Shown: positions 56,480-64,000 of the stretch, in pieces
How the letters are laid out: every line of letters begins with the position of its first letter
Numbering within the stretch: position 1 is the first letter of the stretch
From: Herbaspirillum sp. 3R11
Lineage (GTDB): Bacteria > Pseudomonadota > Gammaproteobacteria > Burkholderiales > Burkholderiaceae_D
Direction of reading: 5' to 3'
Length of the DNA: 64,000 nucleotides
Assembly (NCBI RefSeq): GCF_004563925.1
Contig: NZ_SPNJ01000002.1
Location: 744,001 to 808,000 of the forward strand
Notes under the pieces: generated by a model
Seen by the model: only the letters and a program-made list of their open reading frames with translations
What the model was told of the DNA's origin: nothing
The model's database searches: none
Position numbers and translations under genes: made by a program

Positions 56480-58189
56480 ATGCGCATAGCGAATTTCAAG
56501 ATCGGGGCACGTCTGGGTTTAGGATTCGGCTTCCTGGTGCTGCTGCTGGTCGCCATGGCGGTGCTCGGGGTTACACGCCTGTCCGGGCTCAATGAACAGA
56601 TGGACGAAGTCATCAACGACAAGTATCCGAAGACGGTGCTGGCCAATGACATCATCAAGAACGTCAATGTGATCGCGCGATCCTCGCGCAACGTGCTGCT
56701 GATGACCGATGCCGACGAGGTCGGCAAGGAAATGCAGACCATCCGGACCGCCAGCGACAACACCAAAACCACGCTTGAAAAGCTCGACAGCCTGATCACC
56801 GGCGACAAGGGCCGCGCGCTCATGAAGTCGATCATGGATGCGCGCACGCAATACAATGTCGGTCGCGACGAAGTGCTGCGCCTGGTCGTGTCCGGCGCGA
56901 AGAACGAAGCTACCGTACTGCTGCTGCAGACGGTGCGGCCGCTGCAACTGACCTACATGTCGGCAGTGGAAACCCTGATTGCGCATCAGAATGAGTTGAT
57001 GCATGTCGCCAGCAAGGAAGTCGAAGAAGAATATCGTGAAGCGCGCAATCTGGTGATTGCGCTGAGCGCCATCGCGCTGGTGTTCGCCGGCCTGATTGCC
57101 TGGCTCGTTACGCGCAGCATCACATCGCCCTTGAGCCGCGCCGTCAAGGTCGCGGAGACCGTCGCAGCAGGTGACCTGACCTCGCAGTTCGATGCCTCCG
57201 GCAAGGATGAGACCGGTCAGTTGTTGCGCGCCTTGCGCTCCATGAACGACAACCTGCTCGACATCGTCAGCCGGGTTCGCCACGGCACCGACACCATCGC
57301 CACCGCATCGACCCAGATCGCCGCCGGTAACCTGGACCTGTCCAGCCGCACCGAGCAGCAGGCCAGTTCGCTCGAAGAAACCGCCTCGTCAATGGAGGAG
57401 CTGACTTCCACCGTCAAGCAGAACGCCGAAAACGCACGCGAAGCAAACAAGCTGGCCGTGTCGGCGTCGGCCGTCGCCGTCGAAGGCGGCAACGTGGTCG
57501 GCAAAGTGGTGCATACGATGGAGTCGATCAACGCCTCATCCCGCAAGATCGTCGACATCATCAGTGTGATTGACGGCATTGCCTTCCAGACCAACATCCT
57601 GGCGCTGAACGCCGCCGTCGAAGCAGCGCGCGCCGGAGAGCAGGGCCGCGGCTTCGCAGTGGTGGCCAGCGAAGTACGCACATTGGCGCAGCGCAGCGCC
57701 GCCGCAGCGAAAGAAATCAAATCGCTGATCGACGACTCCGTGGAAAAAGTGGACTCCGGCAGCAAGCTCGTCGAGCAGGCCGGCCAGACCATGAACGAAG
57801 TGGTCAGCAGCGTGCGCCGCGTGACCGACATCGTCGGTGAAATTACCGAGGCCAGCCGCGAGCAAAGCGAAGGCATCGAGCAGGTCAATCAGGCGGTCAC
57901 GCAGATGGACCAGGTCACGCAGCAAAACGCCGCCCTGGTCGAAGAAGCCGCCGCTGCGGCGCAATCGCTGCAGGATCAGGCCACCAGCCTGTCGCAGATC
58001 GTCGGCGTGTTCAAGATCGACAGCAATCGCCTGCCGAATAATGCCGGCGTCTCGCCATCGGCCCAGCAGCGGTCACGTGACGTGACACCCAAGACGCCAT
58101 CGCTGGCGCGCAAGCAGGAAGCGCCGCGTCTGCCGGCTGCTGCACGCACGCCTGTCACCACCAAGGAGGACGACTGGGAGCAGTTCTGA
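56480..58189 (+). CDS. methyl-accepting chemotaxis protein with CheR-docking tail
   Basis: This is a transmembrane chemoreceptor of 569 residues. Helix TM1 spans about 10-32 and TM2 about 189-210. The periplasmic part (33-188) looks like a four-helix bundle ligand domain. A HAMP domain (about 212-265) and the MA signalling domain follow, with the hairpin tip [28 protein letters not shown] at about 368-395. The chain ends in DDWEQF, matching the xWxxF pentapeptide that tethers CheR and CheB, preceded by a flexible Pro/Thr-rich linker. No che or fla gene is adjacent. The ligand is unknown. Confidence 0.93.
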   Translation: MRIANFKIGARLGLGFGFLVLLLVAMAVLGVTRLSGLNEQMDEVINDKYPKTVLANDIIKNVNVIARSSRNVLLMTDADEVGKEMQTIRTASDNTKTTLEKLDSLITGDKGRALMKSIMDARTQYNVGRDEVLRLVVSGAKNEATVLLLQTVRPLQLTYMSAVETLIAHQNELMHVASKEVEEEYREARNLVIALSAIALVFAGLIAWLVTRSITSPLSRAVKVAETVAAGDLTSQFDASGKDETGQLLRALRSMNDNLLDIVSRVRHGTDTIATASTQIAAGNLDLSSRTEQQASSLEETASSMEELTSTVKQNAENAREANKLAVSASAVAVEGGNVVGKVVHTMESINASSRKIVDIISVIDGIAFQTNILALNAAVEAARAGEQGRGFAVVASEVRTLAQRSAAAAKEIKSLIDDSVEKVDSGSKLVEQAGQTMNEVVSSVRRVTDIVGEITEASREQSEGIEQVNQAVTQMDQVTQQNAALVEEAAAAAQSLQDQATSLSQIVGVFKIDSNRLPNNAGVSPSAQQRSRDVTPKTPSLARKQEAPRLPAAARTPVTTKEDDWEQF

Positions 58190-58354
58190 TCGTTGTCTGA
58201 TGTTATCGCCATCACTGCGCGCCTGCCGTCACCTGACCGCAGGCGCGCGGCATTTTCCCGATCTGGAACGCGACGTTAATAATGCACCCCGGCAAGCCGG
58301 CACGAACAGCGCTACAATCCTGCACTCCGATAAGTTCTTAGGCAAAGGCTCACT

Positions 58355-58741
58355 ATGCGTATCCTGCACACCATGCTCCGGGTTGGCGACCTGCAACGCT
58401 CCATCGATTTCTACACCAAGGTGCTCGGCATGAAATTGCTGCGCACCAGCGAAAACACCGAATACAAATACACCCTGGCTTTCCTCGGCTACGGCAGCAA
58501 TCCGGATCACGCCGAGCTCGAGCTGACCTACAACCACGGCGTCGACAAGTATGAGATGGGCACTGCCTACGGCCATATCGCGATCTCGGTCGACGACGCC
58601 TACAAGGCCTGTGACGCCGCGCGTTCTTCAGGCGGCAATGTCACGCGCGAAGCCGGCCCGGTCAAGGGCGGCAGCACGGTGATTGCATTCGTGACGGATC
58701 CCGACGGCTACAAGATCGAGTTCATCGAACGCAAAGACTAA
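58355..58741 (+). CDS. gloA: lactoylglutathione lyase (glyoxalase I)
   Basis: GloA converts the methylglyoxal-glutathione adduct to S-lactoylglutathione. It has 128 residues. The metal ligands are visible as H5 (RILHTML), the Glu in [10 protein letters not shown], the His in GHIAISV and the Glu in IEFIERK. AAGGCTCACT precedes the ATG. It stands alone between a short gap and a terminator. Confidence 0.96.
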   Translation: MRILHTMLRVGDLQRSIDFYTKVLGMKLLRTSENTEYKYTLAFLGYGSNPDHAELELTYNHGVDKYEMGTAYGHIAISVDDAYKACDAARSSGGNVTREAGPVKGGSTVIAFVTDPDGYKIEFIERKD

Positions 58742-58765
58742 GTCGACGCGGGGCACCGAACGATT

Positions 58766-58806
58766 CGGCCTGCTGCATGGAGACATGCAGCAGGCCGATT
58801 TTTTTT
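58766..58806 (+). terminator. terminator after gloA
   Basis: CGGCCTGCTGCATG and CATGCAGCAGGCCG form a perfect 14-bp stem on a GAGA tetraloop, followed by eight T residues. It also lies 18 bases past the ygjP stop on the other strand. Confidence 0.95.
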
Positions 58807-58824
58807 GCCGAACGGAATTGCCGG

Positions 58825-59793
58825 TCAGAAGATCGGCAGGGTCTCGGGTGCGCTGTCGCGCAGGGCGCGCTTGGCGGTTTCGAACTCAGGGAAAATCGAT
58901 TGCACCGTGGCCCAGAAGCGCGGGCTGTGGTTCATTTCACGCAGGTGCGACAACTCGTGCGCGATCACGTAGTCGATCAGCGGCAGGGAAAAATGCATCA
59001 GGCGCCAGTTCAGGCGAATGCGACCGTCGGCAGTACAGGAGCCCCATTGCGTGGTGGCCGACGACAGCGCGAACGACTGATAGGTCACGCCCAGTTTCTC
59101 GGCGTAAATCGGCAGCCGCGCAGCAAAGGTTTCCTTGGCGCGCGCTTGCAGCCAACCTTGTACGCGGTCCTTCAATTGCTGTTCACCGGCGTCGGCGGGC
59201 AGGCCCACGGTCAATTCCAGTGTGTCTTCATCGTAAGCAATGCCGGCCGCCTGGTTGGTGCCGATGCGCAATGTGATGTCCTGGCCCAGATACGGCAGCG
59301 TCGCGCCGTCGCGCCATTGCATCTGCGGTTGCAGGCGGCGCGCCGAGCGTTCGCGGCGTTCATTGAGTTTGGTGAAGATCCAGCGCTGCTTTTCGCGGAT
59401 GGCGTTTTCGATCTCGCCCAGGGTCACCCATTTCGGCGCAGTGACACGCAAGCCTTCGTCGCTGATCAGGAAGCCGATCGAGCGGCGTTTCGAGCGCAGC
59501 AGCGCATAGTCGAGATGATGTTCGCCGAGCTGGATGCGCCGCATGCCGTCGGCCGGACGACCGATAGGCGGCGACATCGGCGGCAACGGCGTCTGCTGTT
59601 TCAGTTCGGGCGCCGGTGCGTAGTCCTGCTGCAAAAGCGGTGGCGGTGGGCTGTCCTGCGTCGTCTCCAGAGGCGTCGGTGTGAAGAAATCCAGTTGCAG
59701 CGTGAGCTGGTTAGGATCCGGCTGAGAGTGACGAAGCAGTTTCAATGTAGTGGGGCCGATGGTGTCAGTTTCTTGTTTTGTCGACGGCGGCAT
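58825..59793 (-). CDS. YgjP-like zinc metallopeptidase (DUF45)
   Basis: This is a 322-residue protein with a C-terminal YgjP/SprT-like metallopeptidase domain. The zinc site is HELSH at about 279-283, with a further His in REMNHSPRFW. The N-terminal 90 residues are Pro-rich and look disordered. Its gene overlaps plsC by 29 bases, so it is the last gene of glyQ-glyS-gmhB-plsC-ygjP. The physiological substrate of the family is unknown. Confidence 0.87.
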   Translation of the reverse strand: MPPSTKQETDTIGPTTLKLLRHSQPDPNQLTLQLDFFTPTPLETTQDSPPPPLLQQDYAPAPELKQQTPLPPMSPPIGRPADGMRRIQLGEHHLDYALLRSKRRSIGFLISDEGLRVTAPKWVTLGEIENAIREKQRWIFTKLNERRERSARRLQPQMQWRDGATLPYLGQDITLRIGTNQAAGIAYDEDTLELTVGLPADAGEQQLKDRVQGWLQARAKETFAARLPIYAEKLGVTYQSFALSSATTQWGSCTADGRIRLNWRLMHFSLPLIDYVIAHELSHLREMNHSPRFWATVQSIFPEFETAKRALRDSAPETLPIF

Positions 59794-60517
59794 AAACCGC
59801 CGGGGAAATCACGCGCATTTCGGATTCTATCCAATTTTCAACGCGTTGGCTTAACTGTGCCGGATCCAGGCCTTCCGGCGAGATCGGCTTGCCGATCGAT
59901 ACCGTGATCATACCCGGAGTTTTGATGAATGAACCCTTCGGCCAGCACTCGCCGGCATTGACGGCGATAGGTACGACCACGGTGTTGGTTTCCACCGCCA
60001 GGCGCGAACCGCCGTGCTTGTACTTGCCGGTCTGGCCGACCGGGATGCGCGTGCCTTCCGGGAACATGATCACCCACTGGCCGTCGGCCAGGCGCTTGCG
60101 ACCCTGCACCACGACTTGTGCAAAGGCGTCGCGGCCCTTGCTGCGATCAATCGGGATCATGCGCAACAGCGCGATGCCCCAGCCGAAGAAGGGAATGTAG
60201 GTCAGTTCCTTCTTGAACACGAACACCAGCGGACGCGGCATGACGATGAGATAGAAAATCGTTTCCCACGCCGATTGATGTTTGGACAGCAGGATCACCG
60301 GCGCGTCAGGCAGGTTCTCCATGCCCTTGATCTGATAGCGGATGCCGCAGATCACGCGCGCGGCCCAGATCACGATGACGTTCCAGCGCGAGGTAAGGTA
60401 ATAGCGCCTGGCGTACGGGAACGGTGCAAACAGGATGCAAGCCATCGACCACACCACGGTGGTCACCGTCATCACCAGCGTGAACAGCACGGAACGCAAA
60501 AACAGGTTGATACGCAA
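59765..60517 (-). CDS. plsC: 1-acyl-sn-glycerol-3-phosphate acyltransferase PlsC
   Basis: PlsC adds the second acyl chain in phosphatidic acid synthesis. It has 250 residues with an N-terminal membrane helix (about 5-27). The acyltransferase motif I appears as KHQSAWE, that is HX4E in place of the usual HX4D, a form I recall in related betaproteobacterial enzymes. Motif III is FPEGTRIPVG. The start is TTG at 60517, supported by GGGAG about 9 bases upstream and by the absence of any ATG nearby. Confidence 0.93.
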   Translation of the reverse strand: MRINLFLRSVLFTLVMTVTTVVWSMACILFAPFPYARRYYLTSRWNVIVIWAARVICGIRYQIKGMENLPDAPVILLSKHQSAWETIFYLIVMPRPLVFVFKKELTYIPFFGWGIALLRMIPIDRSKGRDAFAQVVVQGRKRLADGQWVIMFPEGTRIPVGQTGKYKHGGSRLAVETNTVVVPIAVNAGECWPKGSFIKTPGMITVSIGKPISPEGLDPAQLSQRVENWIESEMRVISPAVYAAVDKTRN

Positions 60518-60591
60518 AATACAGTCTCCCTTTTCAGAGCCGGCGAGGCCATGTCCGCAATGCGGCGGCCTGCTGCCTTCTCACTTATCCA

Positions 60592-61149
60592 CTAAACCGA
60601 CATTTCTACCGGTGCTTTCAATATGAAGTCGACCACGCCGGCGAGGTCCGGATAGATCAGCGTGCCGGGCGGCAGGCCGCCTTTTTCGCGGGTCTTTTCA
60701 CCCTTGCCGGTGAGCACCAGGAACGGCGCGCAGCCGGCGACGAAACCGGCTTGCAGGTCGCGCAGCGAATCGCCCACGGTGACCACGCCGCCACGCAGGC
60801 TGATGCCGAAGCGTTTGGAAATCTCGTTGAACATGCCCGGCTTGGGTTTGCGGCAATCACAATTGTCGTCGGCCGCGTGCGGGCAGAAGAACACGGCGTC
60901 GATATCGGCGCCGACCTGCTGCGCAGCGTTGTGCATCTTCTGGTGAATGGCGTTGAGCGTCATCATGTCGAACAGTCCGCGGCCCACGCCCGACTGATTG
61001 GTGGCGACGACGACGCGATAGCCGGCCTGGTTGAGGCGGGCTATCGCCTCCAGCGAACCCTTGATCGGAATCCATTCCGCAGGCGACTTGATAAAGGCGT
61101 CCGAGTCCTGGTTGATCACGCCATCGCGATCCAGAATGATCAGCTTCAT
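60592..61149 (-). CDS. gmhB: D-glycero-beta-D-manno-heptose-1,7-bisphosphate 7-phosphatase
   Basis: GmhB makes heptose-1-phosphate for the LPS inner core. It is a 185-residue HAD phosphatase with D7 and D9 in ILDRDGVIN, the zinc-binding CPHAADDNCDCRKPKPGMF region and the DSLRDL motif. It sits 36 bases after glyS and 74 bases before plsC. The glyS-gmhB-plsC order is typical for betaproteobacteria. Confidence 0.95.
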   Translation of the reverse strand: MKLIILDRDGVINQDSDAFIKSPAEWIPIKGSLEAIARLNQAGYRVVVATNQSGVGRGLFDMMTLNAIHQKMHNAAQQVGADIDAVFFCPHAADDNCDCRKPKPGMFNEISKRFGISLRGGVVTVGDSLRDLQAGFVAGCAPFLVLTGKGEKTREKGGLPPGTLIYPDLAGVVDFILKAPVEMSV

Positions 61150-61185
61150 GTTCTTCTTACCCTATCCCTGAGAACTTGATGGACC

Positions 61186-63297
61186 TTATGCCGCCAGCTT
61201 GGAAATGTCGGCAACCTGGTTGAGCATCTGATGCAATTCGGCCAGCAAAGCCTGGCGGTTGTTGCGCAGTTGTTCGTCTTCGGCGTTGACCATCACGTCG
61301 TTGAAGAAGGCGTCGACATTCTGACGCAATTGCGCCAGCGCCTTCAATGCGCCGCTGAAATTGCCTTGCACATACGCAGCGTCGACTTGCGGCTTGAGCA
61401 GCAGCATGGCCGAGTACAGCGCCTGCTCGGCGGCTTCGCGCAGCAAGCCGTTCTGCACGGTACCGCTCACTCCACCCTCGATCTTCTTGAGGATATTGGT
61501 GATGCGCTTGTTGGCGGCGGCCAGCGCTTCGGCTTCCGGCAGCGCGGCGAAGGCTTGCACTGCATCCAGGCGTTCAGTGATGTTGTCGAGCACTTCCGGC
61601 TGTTGCGCCACCACCGCCTCGATTTCGTTGGGCGAGTAATTGCGCTCGCGCAGCAGACCACGCAGACGATCGAACAGGAAGGCGCTGACGTCGGCGCTCG
61701 GGTCCTTGAAATTGCTGTTGCCGGCGAATTGCGCCACTGCTGCCTGCAGCAAAGCAGGAATCGCCAGCGGCAGACGCTTTTCAACCAGCATGCGCAATAT
61801 GCCCAGAGCGTGACGGCGCAGGGCGAACGGATCCTTGTCGCCGGTCGGCTGCAGACCGATGCCCCAGATGCCGACCAGGGTTTCGAGCTTGTCGGCCAGC
61901 GCCACGGCGGTGCCGGTCGCGGATGCCGGCAAGGCGTCGCCGGCGAAACGCGGCTGATAATGTTCGGAGGCGGCCAGCGCGACTTCATTCGGCTCGCCGT
62001 CGTGACGCGCGTAGTAGGTGCCCATGATGCCTTGCAGCTCAGGGAACTCGCCCACCATGTCGGTCAGCAGATCGGTCTTGGCCAGCAACGCGCCGCGTTC
62101 GGCCAGCGCCACGTCATTGCCCAGCAATTTGGCAATCGCGCCCGCCAGCGCCTGAACGCGTTCGGTGCGTTGCAACTGGTTGCCCAGCTTGTTGTGATAC
62201 ACCACGTTGGCCAGTTGCGGGACGCGGTCGGCCAGTGTCTTCTTCTTGTCTTGCTCGAAGAAGAATTTCGCATCCGACAGACGCGGACGCACTACGCGTT
62301 CATTGCCCTGGATGATGTGTTGCGGGTTGGCGGTTTCCAGATTCGAGACGATCAGGAAGCGCGAACGCAGCTTGCCGTTGGCATCGGTCAGCGCAAAATA
62401 TTTCTGGTTGGTCTGCATGGTCAGGATCAGGCATTCCTGCGGCACCGCCAGGAATTGATCGTCGAACTTGCATTCGTAGACCACCGGCCACTCGACCAGC
62501 GCCGTGACTTCGTCGAGCAGCGCTTCAGGCATCAGCACCTTGTCGTCACCGGCCTTGCCGAGCAGGTCGAGGCGGATCTTTTCCTTGCGTTCCGTAAAGC
62601 CCGGAATAACCTTGCCTTTGCTGATCAGCGTTTCGACATAGCTCTCAGGCGAGTCGATGGCGATCGCGCCTTGCGACAGGAAGCGATGGCCTTGGGTGAT
62701 CTTGTCGGCGTCGAGGCCGAGGATGTTCAGCGGCACCACGGCGGCGCCGTGCAGCGCGATCAGGCGGTGTGCGGGACGCACGAAATGAACGGTATTGCCG
62801 GCATCACGTCCGTGCTGGCGCTGGTAACTCATCAGCTTCGGAATCGGCAGCTTGGCGACCGATTCTTCCAGCGCGGCTTGCAGACCGGATTGCAGTGCCG
62901 AACCCTTGGAGGTGTAGTTGTAGAAGAAGCTCTCGGCCTTGCCGTCCTGGGCACGTTCCAACTGGTCCGGCGTGATCACGGTGGCGCCGACTTGCGCCGC
63001 CAGTGCCGCCAGTTTCTTGACCAGCGGCGCCGCAGGGCGACCTTCTGCATCCAACGCCACGCTGACCGGCAATACCTTTTCGCGGATTGCCTTGTCGAGC
63101 GAGGTGGCGCGCACTTTGGTGATAGCCACGGCCAGGCGACGCGGTGTCGCGTAAGTGGTGGCGACCGCGCCTTCTTCGAGGAAGTCGCGCGATTTCAGTC
63201 CGTTGAAAATACCGTTGGCAAAGGCGTCGCCCAGTTTGGCGAGCACTTTCGGCGGCAGTTCTTCGGTCAGGAGTTCTACTAAAAGTGTTTGAGTCAT
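61186..63297 (-). CDS. glyS: glycyl-tRNA synthetase beta subunit
   Basis: GlyS is the tRNA-binding chain of the tetrameric bacterial glycyl-tRNA synthetase. From the start at 63297 it has 703 residues, close to the usual 690. The N-terminal [14 protein letters not shown] and C-terminal anticodon-binding part, ending VADISKLAA, are complete. The open frame extends 14 codons further, without a better ribosome-binding site. glyQ lies immediately upstream (80-base gap). Confidence 0.96.
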   Translation of the reverse strand: MTQTLLVELLTEELPPKVLAKLGDAFANGIFNGLKSRDFLEEGAVATTYATPRRLAVAITKVRATSLDKAIREKVLPVSVALDAEGRPAAPLVKKLAALAAQVGATVITPDQLERAQDGKAESFFYNYTSKGSALQSGLQAALEESVAKLPIPKLMSYQRQHGRDAGNTVHFVRPAHRLIALHGAAVVPLNILGLDADKITQGHRFLSQGAIAIDSPESYVETLISKGKVIPGFTERKEKIRLDLLGKAGDDKVLMPEALLDEVTALVEWPVVYECKFDDQFLAVPQECLILTMQTNQKYFALTDANGKLRSRFLIVSNLETANPQHIIQGNERVVRPRLSDAKFFFEQDKKKTLADRVPQLANVVYHNKLGNQLQRTERVQALAGAIAKLLGNDVALAERGALLAKTDLLTDMVGEFPELQGIMGTYYARHDGEPNEVALAASEHYQPRFAGDALPASATGTAVALADKLETLVGIWGIGLQPTGDKDPFALRRHALGILRMLVEKRLPLAIPALLQAAVAQFAGNSNFKDPSADVSAFLFDRLRGLLRERNYSPNEIEAVVAQQPEVLDNITERLDAVQAFAALPEAEALAAANKRITNILKKIEGGVSGTVQNGLLREAAEQALYSAMLLLKPQVDAAYVQGNFSGALKALAQLRQNVDAFFNDVMVNAEDEQLRNNRQALLAELHQMLNQVADISKLAA

Positions 63298-63377
63298 TTT
63301 CTGTTTTCTTGCCGATTTCTTGCTTATTTGGCGTTGCAACTGGTATCAGCCGCAACGCGATCCGGTCAATACGCTAT

Positions 63378-64000
63378 TCAGGCCGCTTGGCGGGAAACAT
63401 CAGGGCCCGCCATCGGGAAGCCGAGGCGTTCGCGCGATTCGTAATACGCCTGCGCCACGGCGCGCGACAGATTGCGGATGCGGCCGATGTAGGCTGCGCG
63501 CTCGGTCACCGAGATGGCGCCGCGTGCATCCAGCAGGTTGAAGGTATGCGCCGCCTTCAGGATCATTTCGTACGCCGGCAGCGCCAGCGGCACTTCCAGC
63601 AGGCGCTTGGCTTCGGCTTCGTAGTTGCCGAACAGCGAGAACAGGAAGTCGGTATTCGAATACTCGAAGTTGAAGGTCGATTGTTCCACTTCGTTCTGAT
63701 GGAACACGTCGCCGTAGGTCAGCTTCTTCTTGACGCCGTTCTCGACCCATTCGGTCCAGACCAGGTCGTAGACGTTTTCAACGTTTTGCAGGTACATCGC
63801 CAGGCGCTCGATGCCATAGGTGATTTCACCCAGCACCGGTTTGCAGTCGAGGCCGCCGACTTGCTGGAAGTAGGTGAATTGCGTCACTTCCATGCCGTTG
63901 AGCCAGACTTCCCAGCCCAGACCCCAAGCGCCCAGCGTCGGGTTTTCCCAGTCATCTTCGACGAAACGCACGTCGTTCTGCTTCAGGTCCAGGCCGAGCG
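63378..64000 (-). CDS. glyQ: glycyl-tRNA synthetase alpha subunit (partial, 5' end beyond window)
   Basis: This is the catalytic class II alpha chain. The frame runs off the right edge, reading ...[32 protein letters not shown] inward from the edge, so about 207 of roughly 300 codons are here. The segments [19 protein letters not shown] and [15 protein letters not shown] match the family. It is the first gene of the glyQS-gmhB-plsC-ygjP set seen in this window. Confidence 0.96.
   Translation of the reverse strand, partial: LGLDLKQNDVRFVEDDWENPTLGAWGLGWEVWLNGMEVTQFTYFQQVGGLDCKPVLGEITYGIERLAMYLQNVENVYDLVWTEWVENGVKKKLTYGDVFHQNEVEQSTFNFEYSNTDFLFSLFGNYEAEAKRLLEVPLALPAYEMILKAAHTFNLLDARGAISVTERAAYIGRIRNLSRAVAQAYYESRERLGFPMAGPDVSRQAA

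Noticed and set aside
56034-56489. Open frame of about 150 codons upstream of the MCP gene
   Set aside because: Its composition is unlike neighbouring proteins, it has no ribosome-binding site, and it runs into the MCP start in another frame.

Overview
This window is chromosomal DNA from a GC-rich betaproteobacterium, most likely of the Oxalobacteraceae (Herbaspirillum or Collimonas type). I infer this from gene content and synteny (recA-recX, sucCD, pgk-pyk-fba, purCEK, lptD-surA-pdxA-rsmA, glyQS-gmhB-plsC) and from the hemP-bfd-tonB-exbBD iron cluster. No database search was made. Genes are tightly packed on both strands. I see no insertion sequence, prophage, CRISPR array, tRNA or rRNA, so the region looks like core genome with a few accessory-looking modules.

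Layout. 0-3.8 kb: an OsmC peroxidase, then a leftward sulfonate/nitrate-type ABC cassette with two binding proteins and one permease but no ATPase. 3.9-6.2 kb: a compact soluble histidine kinase with a receiver-TPR response regulator. 6.5-8.2 kb: recA-recX behind a LexA box. 8.6-11.6 kb: sucCD and a TerC membrane protein. 11.8-12.9 kb: a type IV pilin and moaC. 12.9-16.9 kb: a BepA-like protease, a YheT hydrolase and small proteins. 16.9-19.1 kb: ilvE divergent from azlCD (branched-chain amino acids). 19.2-26.8 kb: lower glycolysis (pgk, pyk, fba), then purC-purE-purK and a Sua5-type tsaC. 27-33 kb: OmpW, a flavin reductase, msrA, cfa, pdxH, two YceI proteins and a cytochrome b561. 33.5-35.7 kb: purB and a glutathione S-transferase. 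35.8-39.4 kb: iron homeostasis, with bacterioferritin and a hemP-unknown-bfd-tonB-exbB-exbD operon. Two matching Fur-like sites lie upstream of bfr and of hemP. 39.5-45.4 kb: mnmA, a NudJ-like Nudix gene, a transhydrogenase operon with panD inside it, and upp. 45.5-49.8 kb: amgK-murU-pepP-ubiH. 49.9-55.5 kb: lptD-surA-pdxA-rsmA. 55.5-58.7 kb: a small HTH regulator with two matching operators, an MCP with a CheR-docking tail, and gloA. 58.8-64 kb: glyQ (cut by the window end)-glyS-gmhB-plsC-ygjP, leftward.

Several groups form functional sets. Envelope biogenesis includes LptD, SurA, BepA, PlsC, GmhB and AmgK/MurU. Iron and heme handling spans 35.8-39.4 kb. Central carbon and purine metabolism fills 19-26 kb. 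The parts least explained by known biology are the sensorless kinase/REC-TPR pair, the ATPase-less ABC cassette, the unknown 106-residue protein in the heme operon, and the palindrome-rich DNA in front of the HTH and MCP genes.
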